A stretch of 60,542 nucleotides of DNA from Solirubrobacterales bacterium (GCA_020438425.1 JAGQUQ010000005.1:1-60542), one strand, 5' to 3'; shown: positions 15,788 through 25,949, counted from the stretch's first letter. The notes: generated by a model not told the origin, from the letters alone. Made by a program: numbers and translations.

Positions 15788-16525
15788 ATGAACGTCGCCG
15801 TCATCTCGGACATACACGCCAACCGGCACGCGCTCGACGCGGTTCTCGACGACATCGACGAAACCGGGGTCGATGAAATCTGGTTCCTCGGGGATGCGGT
15901 TGGCTACGGTGCGTTCCCGGGCGAGTGCGTGACGACTCTGAAGGACCGGTGTTCGGTGTTCCTGCTCGGCAACCATGACCTTGCGGCGCTCAGGGAGATC
16001 GACATCTCCACTTTCAGTCCTTCCGCGGCCGCCTCGGCCCGCTGGACCCGGGACCGGATGGAGAGCGACGCCTTCGAGATCCTGCGAGGGCTCGAAGGCA
16101 CTTCGGCCCAGCGGGAAGGCATCGGGCTGTTCCACGCTTCACCGAGGGATCCGGTCTGGGAGTACGTGGTGGACAGCGACCTGGCCGAAGACAATCTGGA
16201 TTTCCAGGAAGAGCGCATCGCCCTGATCGGCCACTCCCACATCGCGCTCTACTTCACCCGGGTCGACGAGATGTCCCGGGTGTCATCGGTGCTTGCCCCC
16301 GAAGGAACCGAGCTGACCATGACCAACGGGAAGTGGCTTCTCAACCCGGGTAGCGTCGGCCAGCCGCGCGACGGGGACCCCCGGGCTGCCTGGGCCGAGC
16401 TCGACACCGAAGCCTTCCGGATCCGGTTCCATCGGGTCGAATACCCGGTCGACGAGGCCGCCGAGGCGATCCGTGAAGCCGGGCTTCCCCCACACCTGGG
16501 CGACCGTCTCTTCAAGGGTCAGTAG
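15788..16525 (+). CDS. Calcineurin-like metallophosphoesterase (YfcE/DUF2437-like)
   Basis: 245 residues from ATG 15788. The metal-binding motifs are all present: VISDIHANRHAL (DxH), WFLGDAVGYG (GDxxG), LLGNHDLA (GNHD), GLFHASP and LIGHSHIAL (GHxH), then LLNPGSVGQPRDGDPRA, which is common in YfcE-like diesterases. It should hydrolyse phosphodiesters with two metal ions in the cytoplasm; the substrate is not evident. It is divergent from the M48 protease. Longer in-frame starts run into that gene's 5' end and were not used. Confidence 0.92.
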   Translation: MNVAVISDIHANRHALDAVLDDIDETGVDEIWFLGDAVGYGAFPGECVTTLKDRCSVFLLGNHDLAALREIDISTFSPSAAASARWTRDRMESDAFEILRGLEGTSAQREGIGLFHASPRDPVWEYVVDSDLAEDNLDFQEERIALIGHSHIALYFTRVDEMSRVSSVLAPEGTELTMTNGKWLLNPGSVGQPRDGDPRAAWAELDTEAFRIRFHRVEYPVDEAAEAIREAGLPPHLGDRLFKGQ

Positions 16526-16534
16526 AGGCCGGAA

Positions 16535-17209
16535 ATGCGTCACAAAGGCCAGCCCGCCAAACATCTAGACTCGACCGAAGTGCGGTTTTTCACCCGACAT
16601 CGAGCCCGCCGGGGCCTTCCGGCTGCCCTGATCGCCTGCCTGGCCCTCGGCGGCCTGCTGGCCGGATGCGGGGAGGATCGGAGTAACCTGATCCCCAAGG
16701 ACACTTCGGAATCGTTGATCGCATCACTTGACCGGGTCCAGTCGCTGGCCGACTCCGGCCAGTGCTTTGAAGCGGCCAAGGTGGCGCTTGAAGCCCAACA
16801 GGAGATCGAGGCGATGGGCCCCGACGTGGACACCGAACTGAAACGTTCCCTGCTCGACGGTGTCACTGATTTGACACTTCTGGTCAACGACCCGGAAAAG
16901 TGCACCGAATCGAATACCGACGTCACCGAAGAGCCGACCGAAACCGAAGAACCACCGACCGACACCGGCGGAACCACCGGAGACACAGGCACCACGGAAG
17001 CGGAACCGACGACCACCGGTGAACAGGGAAATACGGATGAAAACCAGGATTCAGAAAATCAGGACGAAGGGAACGGTGGCCAGACCAGCCCGACCCCGCC
17101 TGCCACGAATCCGACTCCGACCCAGCCGACGACTCCAACCACACCGACCAACCCGACCACTCCCACTCCTGATCCCGGTCCGGGTTCCGGCGGTCTGGGC
17201 CCCGGGTGA
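16535..17209 (+). CDS. Secreted lipoprotein with Thr/Pro-rich tail, unknown function
   Basis: 224 residues. A hydrophobic segment (LPAALIACLALGGLLAGCGED) carries the lipobox L-L-A-G-C near residue 45, so the mature protein begins at that Cys and is lipid-anchored. A short helical domain follows (about 55-115, with Cys residues in SGQCFEAAK and PEKCTES). The rest is low-complexity Thr/Pro/Glu/Gly sequence ending in TPTPDPGPGSGGLGPG, probably a cell-wall spanning spacer. ATG 16535 has GAGG upstream; GTG 16580 would give a shorter n-region. It ends 6 bp before the kinase gene, suggesting the lipoprotein feeds a signal or serves the same pathway. Confidence 0.75.
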   Translation: MRHKGQPAKHLDSTEVRFFTRHRARRGLPAALIACLALGGLLAGCGEDRSNLIPKDTSESLIASLDRVQSLADSGQCFEAAKVALEAQQEIEAMGPDVDTELKRSLLDGVTDLTLLVNDPEKCTESNTDVTEEPTETEEPPTDTGGTTGDTGTTEAEPTTTGEQGNTDENQDSENQDEGNGGQTSPTPPATNPTPTQPTTPTTPTNPTTPTPDPGPGSGGLGPG

Positions 17210-17215
17210 TCGCCG

Positions 17216-18415
17216 ATGACTGAAGCCACGATCCTCGCCGACCGCTACGAGCTCCGCGACAAGCTGGGTTCCGGAGGCATGTCGAACGTCTACCGGGCGA
17301 CCGACCGCATCCTCGAACGCACCGTGGCGGTCAAGGTGCTGGCCGAACACCTTTCCGACGACGACCGCTTCGTCGCCCGCTTCCGCCGCGAAGCCCTCGC
17401 TGTGGCCAAGCTGATCCACCCGAACATCGTCCAGGTCTATGACACCGGCGTCGACCACGGCCGCCACTTCATCGTGATGGAGTGCGTGGAGGGCAAGTCG
17501 GGGGCACAGATTCTCAAGACCGAAGGCCTGGTCGACCCGGAAGTGACCGTGGAGATCGGCGTCCAGGCCTGCGCCGGACTCGAGTACGCCCACCGGCACG
17601 GGATCATCCACCGTGACGTGAAGCCCGGCAACCTGATGGTCGTCGGCGGCCCGGTCGGCGGCGGCGAGATGACCTGCAAGCTGACCGACTTCGGCATCGC
17701 CAGGGCGGCCGAGCAGACCCGCATCACCCAGGTCGGCTCGGTGGTCGGCACCGCCGCCTACCTCGCTCCCGAGCAGGTCCGGGGCGAAGAGGCCACCCCC
17801 TCGACCGACGTGTACGCGCTCGGAGTCGTGCTCTACCAGTTCCTGACCGGCCGCCTGCCCTACGAGGGATCCTCGCTGGCCGAGCTGGCAGTCAGGCAGC
17901 AGAACGAGAAGCCGCTGCCGCCCCGCACCTACAACGCCGACGTTCCCGAGACCGTGAGCGCGGCCGTGATGCGGGCCCTCGAAGGCGACAAGGCCTACCG
18001 GTTCAACACCGCTGCCGCACTTTCGGACGGCCTTCAGCGCGGACTTCGTGGCGAGGACGTCACCCTTCAGATGGACGAGGAGCCGGTCGCGCCGCCCGCC
18101 TTCCCCCAAGCCGAGACGGCCACCCGGCCGCTGGAGCGCACCGCCCGGACCGCACACCGTCCGGCCCCGCCGCCGCCCCGCTATACCCTGCCGCAGACCG
18201 CGCCGCGGGCGAAGCCGAAGCGTTCCTTCATGCGTTCGTTCTTCCGCTTCGTGCTCGGCATGCTGGCCCTCGTCATGATCGCCGCCGTCGTTGCGGGATC
18301 GGTGATCCTGCTGACCGACCGCGCAGCCTCGGTCAAGATCAAGGACTGGGCCGGCAACTCGGTCGAGAGACTCTCGGACGAGATCAAACAGCAGGTCCGC
18401 GACAACACCCAATAG
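17216..18415 (+). CDS. PknB-type membrane serine/threonine protein kinase
   Basis: 399 residues. Gly-loop LGSGGMSNVYRA (18-28), VAVK Lys40, HRDVKPGN (132-139), DFG (158-160), GTAAYLAPEQ and SSTDVYALGVVLYQ-like helix F are all intact, so it is an active Hanks-type kinase. A proline-rich linker (about 280-330) leads to one transmembrane helix (about 340-365) and a short outer tail of about 30 residues with no PASTA repeats. The signal must therefore come from a partner; the lipoprotein encoded just upstream is a candidate. Substrates are unknown. Confidence 0.93.
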   Translation: MTEATILADRYELRDKLGSGGMSNVYRATDRILERTVAVKVLAEHLSDDDRFVARFRREALAVAKLIHPNIVQVYDTGVDHGRHFIVMECVEGKSGAQILKTEGLVDPEVTVEIGVQACAGLEYAHRHGIIHRDVKPGNLMVVGGPVGGGEMTCKLTDFGIARAAEQTRITQVGSVVGTAAYLAPEQVRGEEATPSTDVYALGVVLYQFLTGRLPYEGSSLAELAVRQQNEKPLPPRTYNADVPETVSAAVMRALEGDKAYRFNTAAALSDGLQRGLRGEDVTLQMDEEPVAPPAFPQAETATRPLERTARTAHRPAPPPPRYTLPQTAPRAKPKRSFMRSFFRFVLGMLALVMIAAVVAGSVILLTDRAASVKIKDWAGNSVERLSDEIKQQVRDNTQ

Positions 18416-18425
18416 AACCAACCAG

Positions 18426-18516
18426 CGGAGCCCGGCCATCCATTCCTGGATGGCCCTGGCCGGGCGGGTTTCCGTTGTCATCCGGCGCAGACCGGATGAC
18501 GCCCTTATGTAATTGG
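18426..18516 (-). repeat. Two-hairpin intergenic element, copy F (minus orientation)
   Basis: Read on the minus strand: stem 1 GTCATCCGG (18500-18492) with CCGGATGAC (18485-18477), 9 bp around TCTGCG. Then AACGGAAACCCG and stem 2 GCCCGGCC (18465-18458) with GGCCGGGC (18437-18430), ending GGGCTC. An inner CCATCC/GGATGG pair sits in loop 2. Both stems differ from other copies yet remain fully paired. It lies between the convergent kinase and ABC permease genes and follows the permease in sense orientation. Confidence 0.75.
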
Positions 18517-18523
18517 CCGGGCT

Positions 18524-19249
18524 CTATTTGACTTCGGTTCTTAGAGTTCGGATTATTCCGGCGATTGTGAAGGCTGCGAGCCAGCCGACCAGGACGATCA
18601 CGGCGATCCCGGTGTCATTGGTGGTGGTCGTTTCGAAGATGCCTTCGCTCTGCTGGCGGATCGCAAGGTCGATGTCCGTCTGGGCGACGCCGATCGTGTA
18701 ATCCCCGACCTTCGGAATCAGCGAGAGCAGGCCGTCGAGGACGAAGAAGAAAACGAAGGTGATCGTCATGCCACCCGCCATCGAACGGGTGAGCAGGGTC
18801 AGGGAAAGCGCCGCGACCGCGTAGGTCACGTTGGTGACCAGGCAGGCCAGCCAGATGCGGAGCGCGAAACCGGAGTCCATCTCGGCCGGATGCCCGGAAC
18901 CGGTCACCGAGTAGAGCAGGAAGCCGACCGCCATCAGCAGGGTGGTCACACTGACAACCACGATCAGCAGGGTCGCCAGCTTGACCAGGACCAGCCGCGT
19001 CCGTCGCGGATCGGCCGAAAGCACCCGGCGCAGCGTGTTCTGACCGAACTCGACTCCGGCTATCCAGGACCCGAGGATCAGGGACCCGATCATGGTCGGC
19101 ACCCCGATCGCGACATCGAGAACGGCGTTGTCTTCGCCGATGCCCCAGACGATGGTTGCCGCAATGCCCAGGACGAAGCAGATCAACATCGCCACCCCGG
19201 TCCAGAAGGGAGTCGGCATCGAGCGGATCTTCAGGAATTCAGCTCGCAT
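18524..19249 (-). CDS. ABC-2 type transporter permease
   Basis: 241 residues with six predicted helices (first at about 18-38, VAMLICFVLGIAATIVWGI). The N-terminus reads MRAEFLKIRSMPTPFW and the fold ends in LVGWLAAFTIAGIIRTL, a layout usual for permeases partnered with bacitracin/antibiotic-type ATPases. Its start overlaps the ATPase gene by 11 bp. Both probably form a heteromeric exporter; the cargo is unknown. The two-hairpin element follows the stop directly. Confidence 0.82.
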   Translation of the reverse strand: MRAEFLKIRSMPTPFWTGVAMLICFVLGIAATIVWGIGEDNAVLDVAIGVPTMIGSLILGSWIAGVEFGQNTLRRVLSADPRRTRLVLVKLATLLIVVVSVTTLLMAVGFLLYSVTGSGHPAEMDSGFALRIWLACLVTNVTYAVAALSLTLLTRSMAGGMTITFVFFFVLDGLLSLIPKVGDYTIGVAQTDIDLAIRQQSEGIFETTTTNDTGIAVIVLVGWLAAFTIAGIIRTLRTEVK

Positions 19250-20174
19250 CGCCGTCTCCGTCGGTCAGCGAGAGGAAGACCCGTTCGAGGTCGGGCCGTT
19301 CCCGCATCAGTCCCCGCAGCCAGATTCCCGACTCGGCGAGGATCCGGGTGATCTCCGAGTCGTCCTCGATCTCGCCCCGGGCGACGAGGCTTCCCTCGCC
19401 GCGATCCTCGACTTCGAGACCGGCCTGCTTCAGGGCGGCTGAAGCCGAATCGGCCTCGGAGATCCTCACGTAAACCATGTAGCCGTCCGCCGTCCCCGAG
19501 GAGCCGAGAATCTCGTCCATGGTGCCGTCGGCGACCAGCCGGCCCTTGTTGATGATCGTCGCCCGGTCGCACATCAACTGGACTTCGGAAAGCAGATGGG
19601 AAGACACCAGCACGGTCACACCACGCTCCGGAAGCCGCTTGATGATTTCGCGGATCTCGACGATCCCCGAGGGGTCGAGACCGTTGGTCGGCTCGTCGAG
19701 GATGACCAGGCGCGGATTACCGAGCAGGGCGATGGCCAGGCCAAGTCGCTGCTTCATGCCGAGCGAGAAGCCGCGGGACTTGCTGTCAGCGCGATCGGTC
19801 AGGCCGACCAGTTCGAGCAGGTCCCTGATCTCGGCGTCCGGGTTCCTCATCCCCAGGGTCGCCGCCTGGATCTCCATGTTCTGGCGAGCGGTGGCCCGGC
19901 CGTAGAGGGCCGGCCCCTCAATCAGCGCGCCGGTCTGTTGCGCAGCGGTCACGAAGCCGGGATTCCCGGGGGCGACGCCGAGCAGCGAAGCGCTGCCCGA
20001 GTTGGCTCCGGTCAGTCCGAGCAGGATCCTGATCGCCGTTGTCTTGCCGGAACCGTTCGGACCGAGCAGACCGCAGACCGTTCCATCCGGAACCTGAAGA
20101 GAAAGCCCGTCGAGGGCAACGGTGCTGCCGAAACGCTTGGTGACTCCGTCCAGCCGGATCAGGGGTTCACTCAT
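19239..20174 (-). CDS. ABC transporter ATP-binding protein
   Basis: 311 residues. Walker A GPNGSGKTT (about 38-46), Q-loop AQQTG, signature SLGMKQRLGLA, Walker B LVILDEPTNGLDP and switch-His SSHLL are all intact. The first 210 residues are the nucleotide-binding domain; the last 90 form an extra domain common in BcrA/drug-type ATPases. It pairs with the overlapping permease downstream and lies 12 bp after tgt, so it may be part of the long glycolysis-tgt transcript. Confidence 0.9.
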   Translation of the reverse strand: MSEPLIRLDGVTKRFGSTVALDGLSLQVPDGTVCGLLGPNGSGKTTAIRILLGLTGANSGSASLLGVAPGNPGFVTAAQQTGALIEGPALYGRATARQNMEIQAATLGMRNPDAEIRDLLELVGLTDRADSKSRGFSLGMKQRLGLAIALLGNPRLVILDEPTNGLDPSGIVEIREIIKRLPERGVTVLVSSHLLSEVQLMCDRATIINKGRLVADGTMDEILGSSGTADGYMVYVRISEADSASAALKQAGLEVEDRGEGSLVARGEIEDDSEITRILAESGIWLRGLMRERPDLERVFLSLTDGDGDAS

Positions 20175-20186
20175 CGGCCGCCCACA

Positions 20187-21392
20187 CTATCGGGCCTGCC
20201 AGGGCGCCGCGCCATCCATGATTTTCGCGCTGTAGCTGGCGTACTCGCCGGCCGAGATCGCCTCCCGGGCACCTCGCATCAGGCGTTCCATGTAAGTCAG
20301 GTTGTGGTCGACCAGCAGTCGGACCGCTGTCAATTCCTCGGATTTCGAGATGTAGTTCAGGTAGTCGCGGTCGTAGGTCTCGCAGGCGGTGCAGGGGCAG
20401 CCCTCCACCAGCGGTTCCCGGTTGCCGATCTCGCGTGGCTTGCGGACGTCGATCCGGAAGCGCTTCTCCGGCAGCGGGGCCAGGGCCATGCCGTGGCGGG
20501 CCAGCCGGGTCGGTACCGCGCAGTCGAAGACATCGAGCCCGAGCGCGATGCCCCTCATCAGGTCGTCGACCTCGCCGATTCCGAGCAGGTGCTTGGGGGC
20601 ATCGACCGGCAGGTTCGGCACCGTGAAGCCGAGCACTTCCGCCATCTCTTCCTTGTCCCGACCCAGCGTGCCACCGATCGAGATGCCGTCAACCCCGGAA
20701 GCGGACACCGCCTCGCAGGATTCCTTCCGCAGGTCCGCGTGGGTGCCGCCCTGGATGATTCCGAAGACGGCCTGGCCGGCGGGACCGTTGACCTCATGCC
20801 ACTCGAGGCAGCGCATGAGCCAGCGGTGGGTGCGTTCGGTCGACCGGGCGGTGTACTCGCGGTCAGCGTGAAAAGGAGTGCATTCGTCGAAGACCAGCGC
20901 GATGTCGGAACCGAGCGCGGCCTGGACCCGCATCGATTCCTCAGGGGAAAGCATCAGCTCGGAACCGTCCTTGTAGGAACGGAAGCGGACGCCTTCCTCC
21001 TCGATCCCGAGGGTCTTGGCGAGGCCGTACATCTTGCGGCCCGACCCCTTGATCTCCTGCGAAACCCCGCCGTGGGCGAGCGAGAAGACCTGGAAGCCGC
21101 CGGAGTCGGTGATGATCGCCTTCTCCCAGCCCATGAACTTGTGCAGGCCGCCGGCTTCGGCGATCCGCTCGGGGCCGGGTGCGACCAGCAGGTGGTAGGT
21201 GTTGCCGAGCACCATCTCGTAGCCCATCCCCTCGATCTCGCGAGAGGCCATGCCCCGCACCGATCCCTTGGTCGCCAGAGGAATGAAGGCCGGGGTCTCG
21301 ACCGGGCCGTGGGGAGTCTGCAGGGTGCCGCGACGGGCGTCGCCGTCGCGGTCGTGAATCTCGAAGTTCAGTCGGGCCGGGTCGTGGCGCAT
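20187..21392 (-). CDS. tgt: tRNA-guanine transglycosylase (queuine/preQ1 tRNA-ribosyltransferase)
   Basis: 401 residues, normal for bacterial TGT. TPAFIPLATKGSVRGM, the TDSGGFQVFSL segment with the general-acid Asp, the GIGEVDDLMRGI part holding the nucleophile region, and the zinc site CPCTACETYDRDYL plus DHNLTYM (C-x-C-x2-C...H) are clear. It exchanges guanine 34 of GUN-anticodon tRNAs for preQ1 on the way to queuosine. No queA, queG or preQ1 synthesis gene is in the window. It lies 22 bp downstream of gpmI, so it probably shares the glycolytic transcript. Confidence 0.94.
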   Translation of the reverse strand: MRHDPARLNFEIHDRDGDARRGTLQTPHGPVETPAFIPLATKGSVRGMASREIEGMGYEMVLGNTYHLLVAPGPERIAEAGGLHKFMGWEKAIITDSGGFQVFSLAHGGVSQEIKGSGRKMYGLAKTLGIEEEGVRFRSYKDGSELMLSPEESMRVQAALGSDIALVFDECTPFHADREYTARSTERTHRWLMRCLEWHEVNGPAGQAVFGIIQGGTHADLRKESCEAVSASGVDGISIGGTLGRDKEEMAEVLGFTVPNLPVDAPKHLLGIGEVDDLMRGIALGLDVFDCAVPTRLARHGMALAPLPEKRFRIDVRKPREIGNREPLVEGCPCTACETYDRDYLNYISKSEELTAVRLLVDHNLTYMERLMRGAREAISAGEYASYSAKIMDGAAPWQAR

Positions 21393-21414
21393 CGGGCCAC
21401 CCTATCCGTCCGGA

Positions 21415-22938
21415 TCAGGCAGGCTCGATCAGGCTGCGGCCGGTCATTTCTGCCGGCTGCTCGATGCCGAGCATCTCGAGGATGGTCGGGGCGACATCGG
21501 CGAGGATGCCGCCATCGGCCAGCTCGAAACCCTCGGCGGTGACGATCACCGGCACCGGGTTGAGCGAGTGGGCCGTGTTCGGTGAACCGTCCGGTTCGAG
21601 CATGTTGTCGGCGTTGCCGTGATCGGCCGTGACCAGGCAGGCGCCGCCCGAGGCGAGCACCGTTTCGATCACCCGGCCGAGGCAGGCGTCAACCGCCTCG
21701 ATCGCCTTCACCGCGGCGGGAATGACCCCGGTGTGGCCGACCATGTCGGGATTCGCGAAGTTGATGATCCCGAAGCGGGGCTCGTCTTCCTGCCATCCGG
21801 CGATAAAGGCGTCGGCGGCCTGGTTGGCGCTCATTTCCGGCTTGAAGTCGTAGGTCGGGACGTCCCGGGGTGACTGAACCAGTCGCCGGTCCTCCCCCTC
21901 CCACTCCTGTTCCCTGCCACCGTTGAAGAAGTAGGTGACATGCGGGTACTTCTCGGTCTCGGCGACGTGAAGCTGCCTGCCGCCGGCATCGGCGATGACC
22001 TGGGCCATGGTCACCTTCGGCCGGTCCTCCGGGAACGCGACCGGGTAGGGCCAGCCTTCGCGGTAGGAGGTCATGGTGGTCAGGTCGAGCAGCGGGCCGC
22101 CGGAGCGGACGAACTCGTTGAAATCGGGTTCGGCCAGGGCCCGGGTCAGCTCGCGGGCCCGGTCCGGGCGGAAGTTGACGAAGATCGCGACGTCCCCCGC
22201 CTGCGCCCCCTCGTAACCGGCGATCACCGTGGGCTTGATGAACTCGTCGGTCAGGTCGATGGCGTAGGAGTCGGCGATGGCTTCACCCGCCGTCACCGCC
22301 CCGGGTCCGGCGCCGTGAACGATCGCGTCATAGGCGAGCTTGACCCGATCCCACCTCGTGTCCCGGTCCATGGCGTAGTAGCGGCCGCTGACCGTGCCGA
22401 TCCGGCCGGCCGAACGCAGCCACCGCTCGAGCTCCTCGACGTACTTCGCCCCGCCGTGCGGCAAGGTGTCGCGGCCATCGGTGATTGCGTGGAAGATCAC
22501 GTCAGGGACACCCTCCTGCGAGGCGAGTTCGACACAGGCTTCGAGGTGTTCCCAGCCGGAGTGGACGCCGCCATCGGAGACCAGGCCAATCAGGTGCAGG
22601 CGGCCGTTGCCGTTGACGGCCCGCTGGCAGGCCTCGACCAGCGCCTCGTTGTCGAAGAAGGAACCGTCGGCGACCGAAGTGTCGATCCGGGCCAGGTCCT
22701 GTTTGACGATCGCTCCCGCACCGAGGTTGAGGTGGCCGACCTCGGAGTTGCCCATCTGGCCTTCCGGCAGGCCGACGTCGGGGCCCTGCGCGCTCAGCTG
22801 CGTGTTCGGGTACTGCTCCCAGAGCCGGTCGAAGACCGGCGTGCTGGCCAGCGAGATCGCGTTGCCCGGCCCGGGCGGGGCGAGCCCCCAGCCGTCGAGG
22901 ATGATCAGGGCGGCGGAAGGAACCGGCAGGTTGGCCAC
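21415..22938 (-). CDS. gpmI: 2,3-bisphosphoglycerate-independent phosphoglycerate mutase
   Basis: 507 residues from GTG 22938, an 11-bp gap after an AGGAG site; a longer open frame upstream lies within tpiA and is rejected. Motifs: ALIILDGWGL (first metal Asp), EGQMGNSEVGHLNLGAG with the phospho-Ser, DGRDTLPHGGAKYV, RYYAMDRDTRWDR, NFRPDRARELT, FANPDMVGHTG and LVTADHGNADNM. It converts 3-phosphoglycerate to 2-phosphoglycerate using manganese. Fourth gene of the gap-pgk-tpiA-gpmI run. Confidence 0.95.
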   Translation of the reverse strand: MANLPVPSAALIILDGWGLAPPGPGNAISLASTPVFDRLWEQYPNTQLSAQGPDVGLPEGQMGNSEVGHLNLGAGAIVKQDLARIDTSVADGSFFDNEALVEACQRAVNGNGRLHLIGLVSDGGVHSGWEHLEACVELASQEGVPDVIFHAITDGRDTLPHGGAKYVEELERWLRSAGRIGTVSGRYYAMDRDTRWDRVKLAYDAIVHGAGPGAVTAGEAIADSYAIDLTDEFIKPTVIAGYEGAQAGDVAIFVNFRPDRARELTRALAEPDFNEFVRSGGPLLDLTTMTSYREGWPYPVAFPEDRPKVTMAQVIADAGGRQLHVAETEKYPHVTYFFNGGREQEWEGEDRRLVQSPRDVPTYDFKPEMSANQAADAFIAGWQEDEPRFGIINFANPDMVGHTGVIPAAVKAIEAVDACLGRVIETVLASGGACLVTADHGNADNMLEPDGSPNTAHSLNPVPVIVTAEGFELADGGILADVAPTILEMLGIEQPAEMTGRSLIEPA

Positions 22939-22952
22939 GGGAACCGGGTCTC

Positions 22953-23711
22953 CTACTCGGCCGGGGCGGCGTCCACGATCGCCCCGAAGTCGACCGGGTC
23001 GAGCGCCGCACCGCCGACCAGGGCACCATCGATGTCGGGGAGGGCCAGCAGCTCCTCGGCGTTTCCGGGCTTGACCGACCCTCCGTAGAGGATGCGGACC
23101 TGCTCGGCCTTCTCCGAATCCCGCGAGCGCAGCAGGTTGCGGATGAACTCGCATGCGGCCTGGGCCTGCTCCGGCGTGGCGGTGAGACCGGTGCCGATTG
23201 CCCACACGGGCTCGTAGGCGATTACGACCTTGTCAAGGTCGCTGGTGTGAATTTCGGCCAGGTCGGTCAGGACCTGATGGGACAGAACCGAGTCGGTGTC
23301 GTTCGACTCGCGCTCCGCCTGGGTCTCGCCGACGCAGAGGATCGGTTCCAGCCCGGCTTCGATCGCCTTTGGCACCTTGCGGGCCAAAGCCTCGTCGGTT
23401 TCACCGAAGAACTGGCGCCGTTCGGAGTGGCCGAGAACCGCGCCGTCGACGCCGATGTCGAGCAGCATCGGGGCCGAGACCTCGCCGGTGAAGGCTCCCG
23501 AATCCTCGTAGAACATGTTCTGGGCGGCAACCCGGACGGGGGTGCCGGCGCAGCGCTCGGCCACCCGCTGCAAAGCGAGCCAGGGCGGGCAGAGCACGAC
23601 TTCGGCCCCTTCGGCCGACCGGGTCGGCAGGAAGGCATCAAGAAACTCGTCGGCCTCGGAAGCGGTCTTGTTCATCTTCCAGTTGGCGGCTACATACGGT
23701 CGTCGGCTCAT
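22953..23711 (-). CDS. tpiA: Triosephosphate isomerase
   Basis: 252 residues. ANWKMNK (Lys near 12), AVLGHSERR (His electrophile), VIAYEPVWAIGTG with the catalytic Glu, and LYGGSVKPGN plus GALVGGAALDP phosphate-binding loops are all intact. It interconverts dihydroxyacetone phosphate and glyceraldehyde 3-phosphate in the cytoplasm. It lies 21 bp after pgk and 14 bp before gpmI, so one transcript is likely. Confidence 0.96.
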   Translation of the reverse strand: MSRRPYVAANWKMNKTASEADEFLDAFLPTRSAEGAEVVLCPPWLALQRVAERCAGTPVRVAAQNMFYEDSGAFTGEVSAPMLLDIGVDGAVLGHSERRQFFGETDEALARKVPKAIEAGLEPILCVGETQAERESNDTDSVLSHQVLTDLAEIHTSDLDKVVIAYEPVWAIGTGLTATPEQAQAACEFIRNLLRSRDSEKAEQVRILYGGSVKPGNAEELLALPDIDGALVGGAALDPVDFGAIVDAAPAE

Positions 23712-23732
23712 GTTCCGGCCTCTTTCAATCGT

Positions 23733-24920
23733 CTATTTGTCGTTCAGGGCCGTGACGCCCGGAAGTTCCTTGCCTTCAAGCAACTCGAGTGAGGCGCCGC
23801 CCCCGGTCGAGACCCAGTCGACCTCGTCGGTCAGTCCGAACTTGACCAGGGCGGCGACCGAGTCGCCGCCACCGACCACGGTGAATCCGGGCGCGGCGGC
23901 GACCGCCTCGGCGACGGTCCTGGTCCCGGCCGCAAACGGGTCGAGCTCGAAGGCACCCATCGGGCCGTTCCAGAGGACGGTGCCGGCGGAAGCAACGCGG
24001 GCCCCGTAACCGGCGGCCGAGGCGGGGCCGATGTCCAGACCCATCCAGCCGTCGGGCACGTCGACGCCTTCCAGCATCTCCGTTTCCGTGTCGGCGGCGA
24101 ACTCGCGGCCGAGGCTGAGATCGGTCGGCAGGACCAGTTCACAGTTGCCGGCAGCGGCCTTCTCGAGGGCCTCGAGAGCCAGCGGGATGTCATCGTCCTG
24201 GCAAAGCGAGTTGCCGATCGTGTGTCCCTGGGCCTTGTAGAAGGGGAAGCACATCGCGCCGCCGATCAGGATCTGGTCGGCGACCTCGAGGAAGCGGTCG
24301 ATCACCCCGACCTTGTCGGAAACCTTGGACCCGCCGAGCACCACGACCAGCGGCCGGGCCGGTTCGGCGGCGACCGAGGTCAGGTTCTCGACTTCCTTCT
24401 CGAGCAGCAGGCCGGCATAGGCCGGCAGGTCGGCGGCCACCCCGGCGGTGCTGGCGTGAGCGCGGTGCGCGGCACCAAAGGCGTCGTTCACGTAGAGCTC
24501 GGCCAGCCCGGCCAGGTCGGCGGCAAGCCCGGGATCGTCTTCGGTCTCGCCCGCTTCGTAGCGGGTGTTTTCGAGCAGGAGGATCTGGCCCGGCTCCAGC
24601 GCCCCGGCCTTGGCCTTCGAGTCTTCACCGGCGACGTCACTGGCCATCTCGACCGGCTTGCCGGTCAGTTCGGCCAGCCGTTTCGCGGCCGGGGCCAGCG
24701 AGAGCTCGGGCACGACCTGACCCTTGGGCCGACCCAGGTGGGAGCAGAGGATGACCTTCGCTCCGTGCTCGGTCAGGTAGTTGATGGTCGGCAGCGCGGC
24801 CCTGATCCGGGTGTCGTCGGTGACTTCCTCCCCGTCGAGGGGAACGTTGAAGTCGACCCGGACCAGGACCCGCTTGCCGTCGACATCGGCGTCACGGACC
24901 GACGCCTTGCCGAAAGCCAT
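23733..24920 (-). CDS. pgk: Phosphoglycerate kinase
   Basis: 395 residues. VDFNVPLDG at about 22-30 (substrate-binding Asp/Asn), ILCSHLGRPKG, the VVVLGGSKVSDKVGVID nucleotide-site helix, NGPMGAFEL and VVGGGDSVAAL with STGGGASLELLEG are typical. It transfers the phosphate of 1,3-bisphosphoglycerate to ADP. Spacing of 24 bp from gap and 21 bp to tpiA fits an operon. Confidence 0.96.
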   Translation of the reverse strand: MAFGKASVRDADVDGKRVLVRVDFNVPLDGEEVTDDTRIRAALPTINYLTEHGAKVILCSHLGRPKGQVVPELSLAPAAKRLAELTGKPVEMASDVAGEDSKAKAGALEPGQILLLENTRYEAGETEDDPGLAADLAGLAELYVNDAFGAAHRAHASTAGVAADLPAYAGLLLEKEVENLTSVAAEPARPLVVVLGGSKVSDKVGVIDRFLEVADQILIGGAMCFPFYKAQGHTIGNSLCQDDDIPLALEALEKAAAGNCELVLPTDLSLGREFAADTETEMLEGVDVPDGWMGLDIGPASAAGYGARVASAGTVLWNGPMGAFELDPFAAGTRTVAEAVAAAPGFTVVGGGDSVAALVKFGLTDEVDWVSTGGGASLELLEGKELPGVTALNDK

Positions 24921-24944
24921 TCCCGTCTCCTCGTTGAAGCGGTC

Positions 24945-25949
<1,005 letters not shown>

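Noticed and set aside
19596..21542. 648-codon open frame opposite tgt and the ABC ATPase
   Set aside because: Antisense frame of well-conserved genes with no motif of its own.
22939..23205. Upstream extension of gpmI
   Set aside because: The in-frame extension lies inside tpiA and lacks similarity; GTG 22938 gives the normal N-terminus LIILDGWGL.
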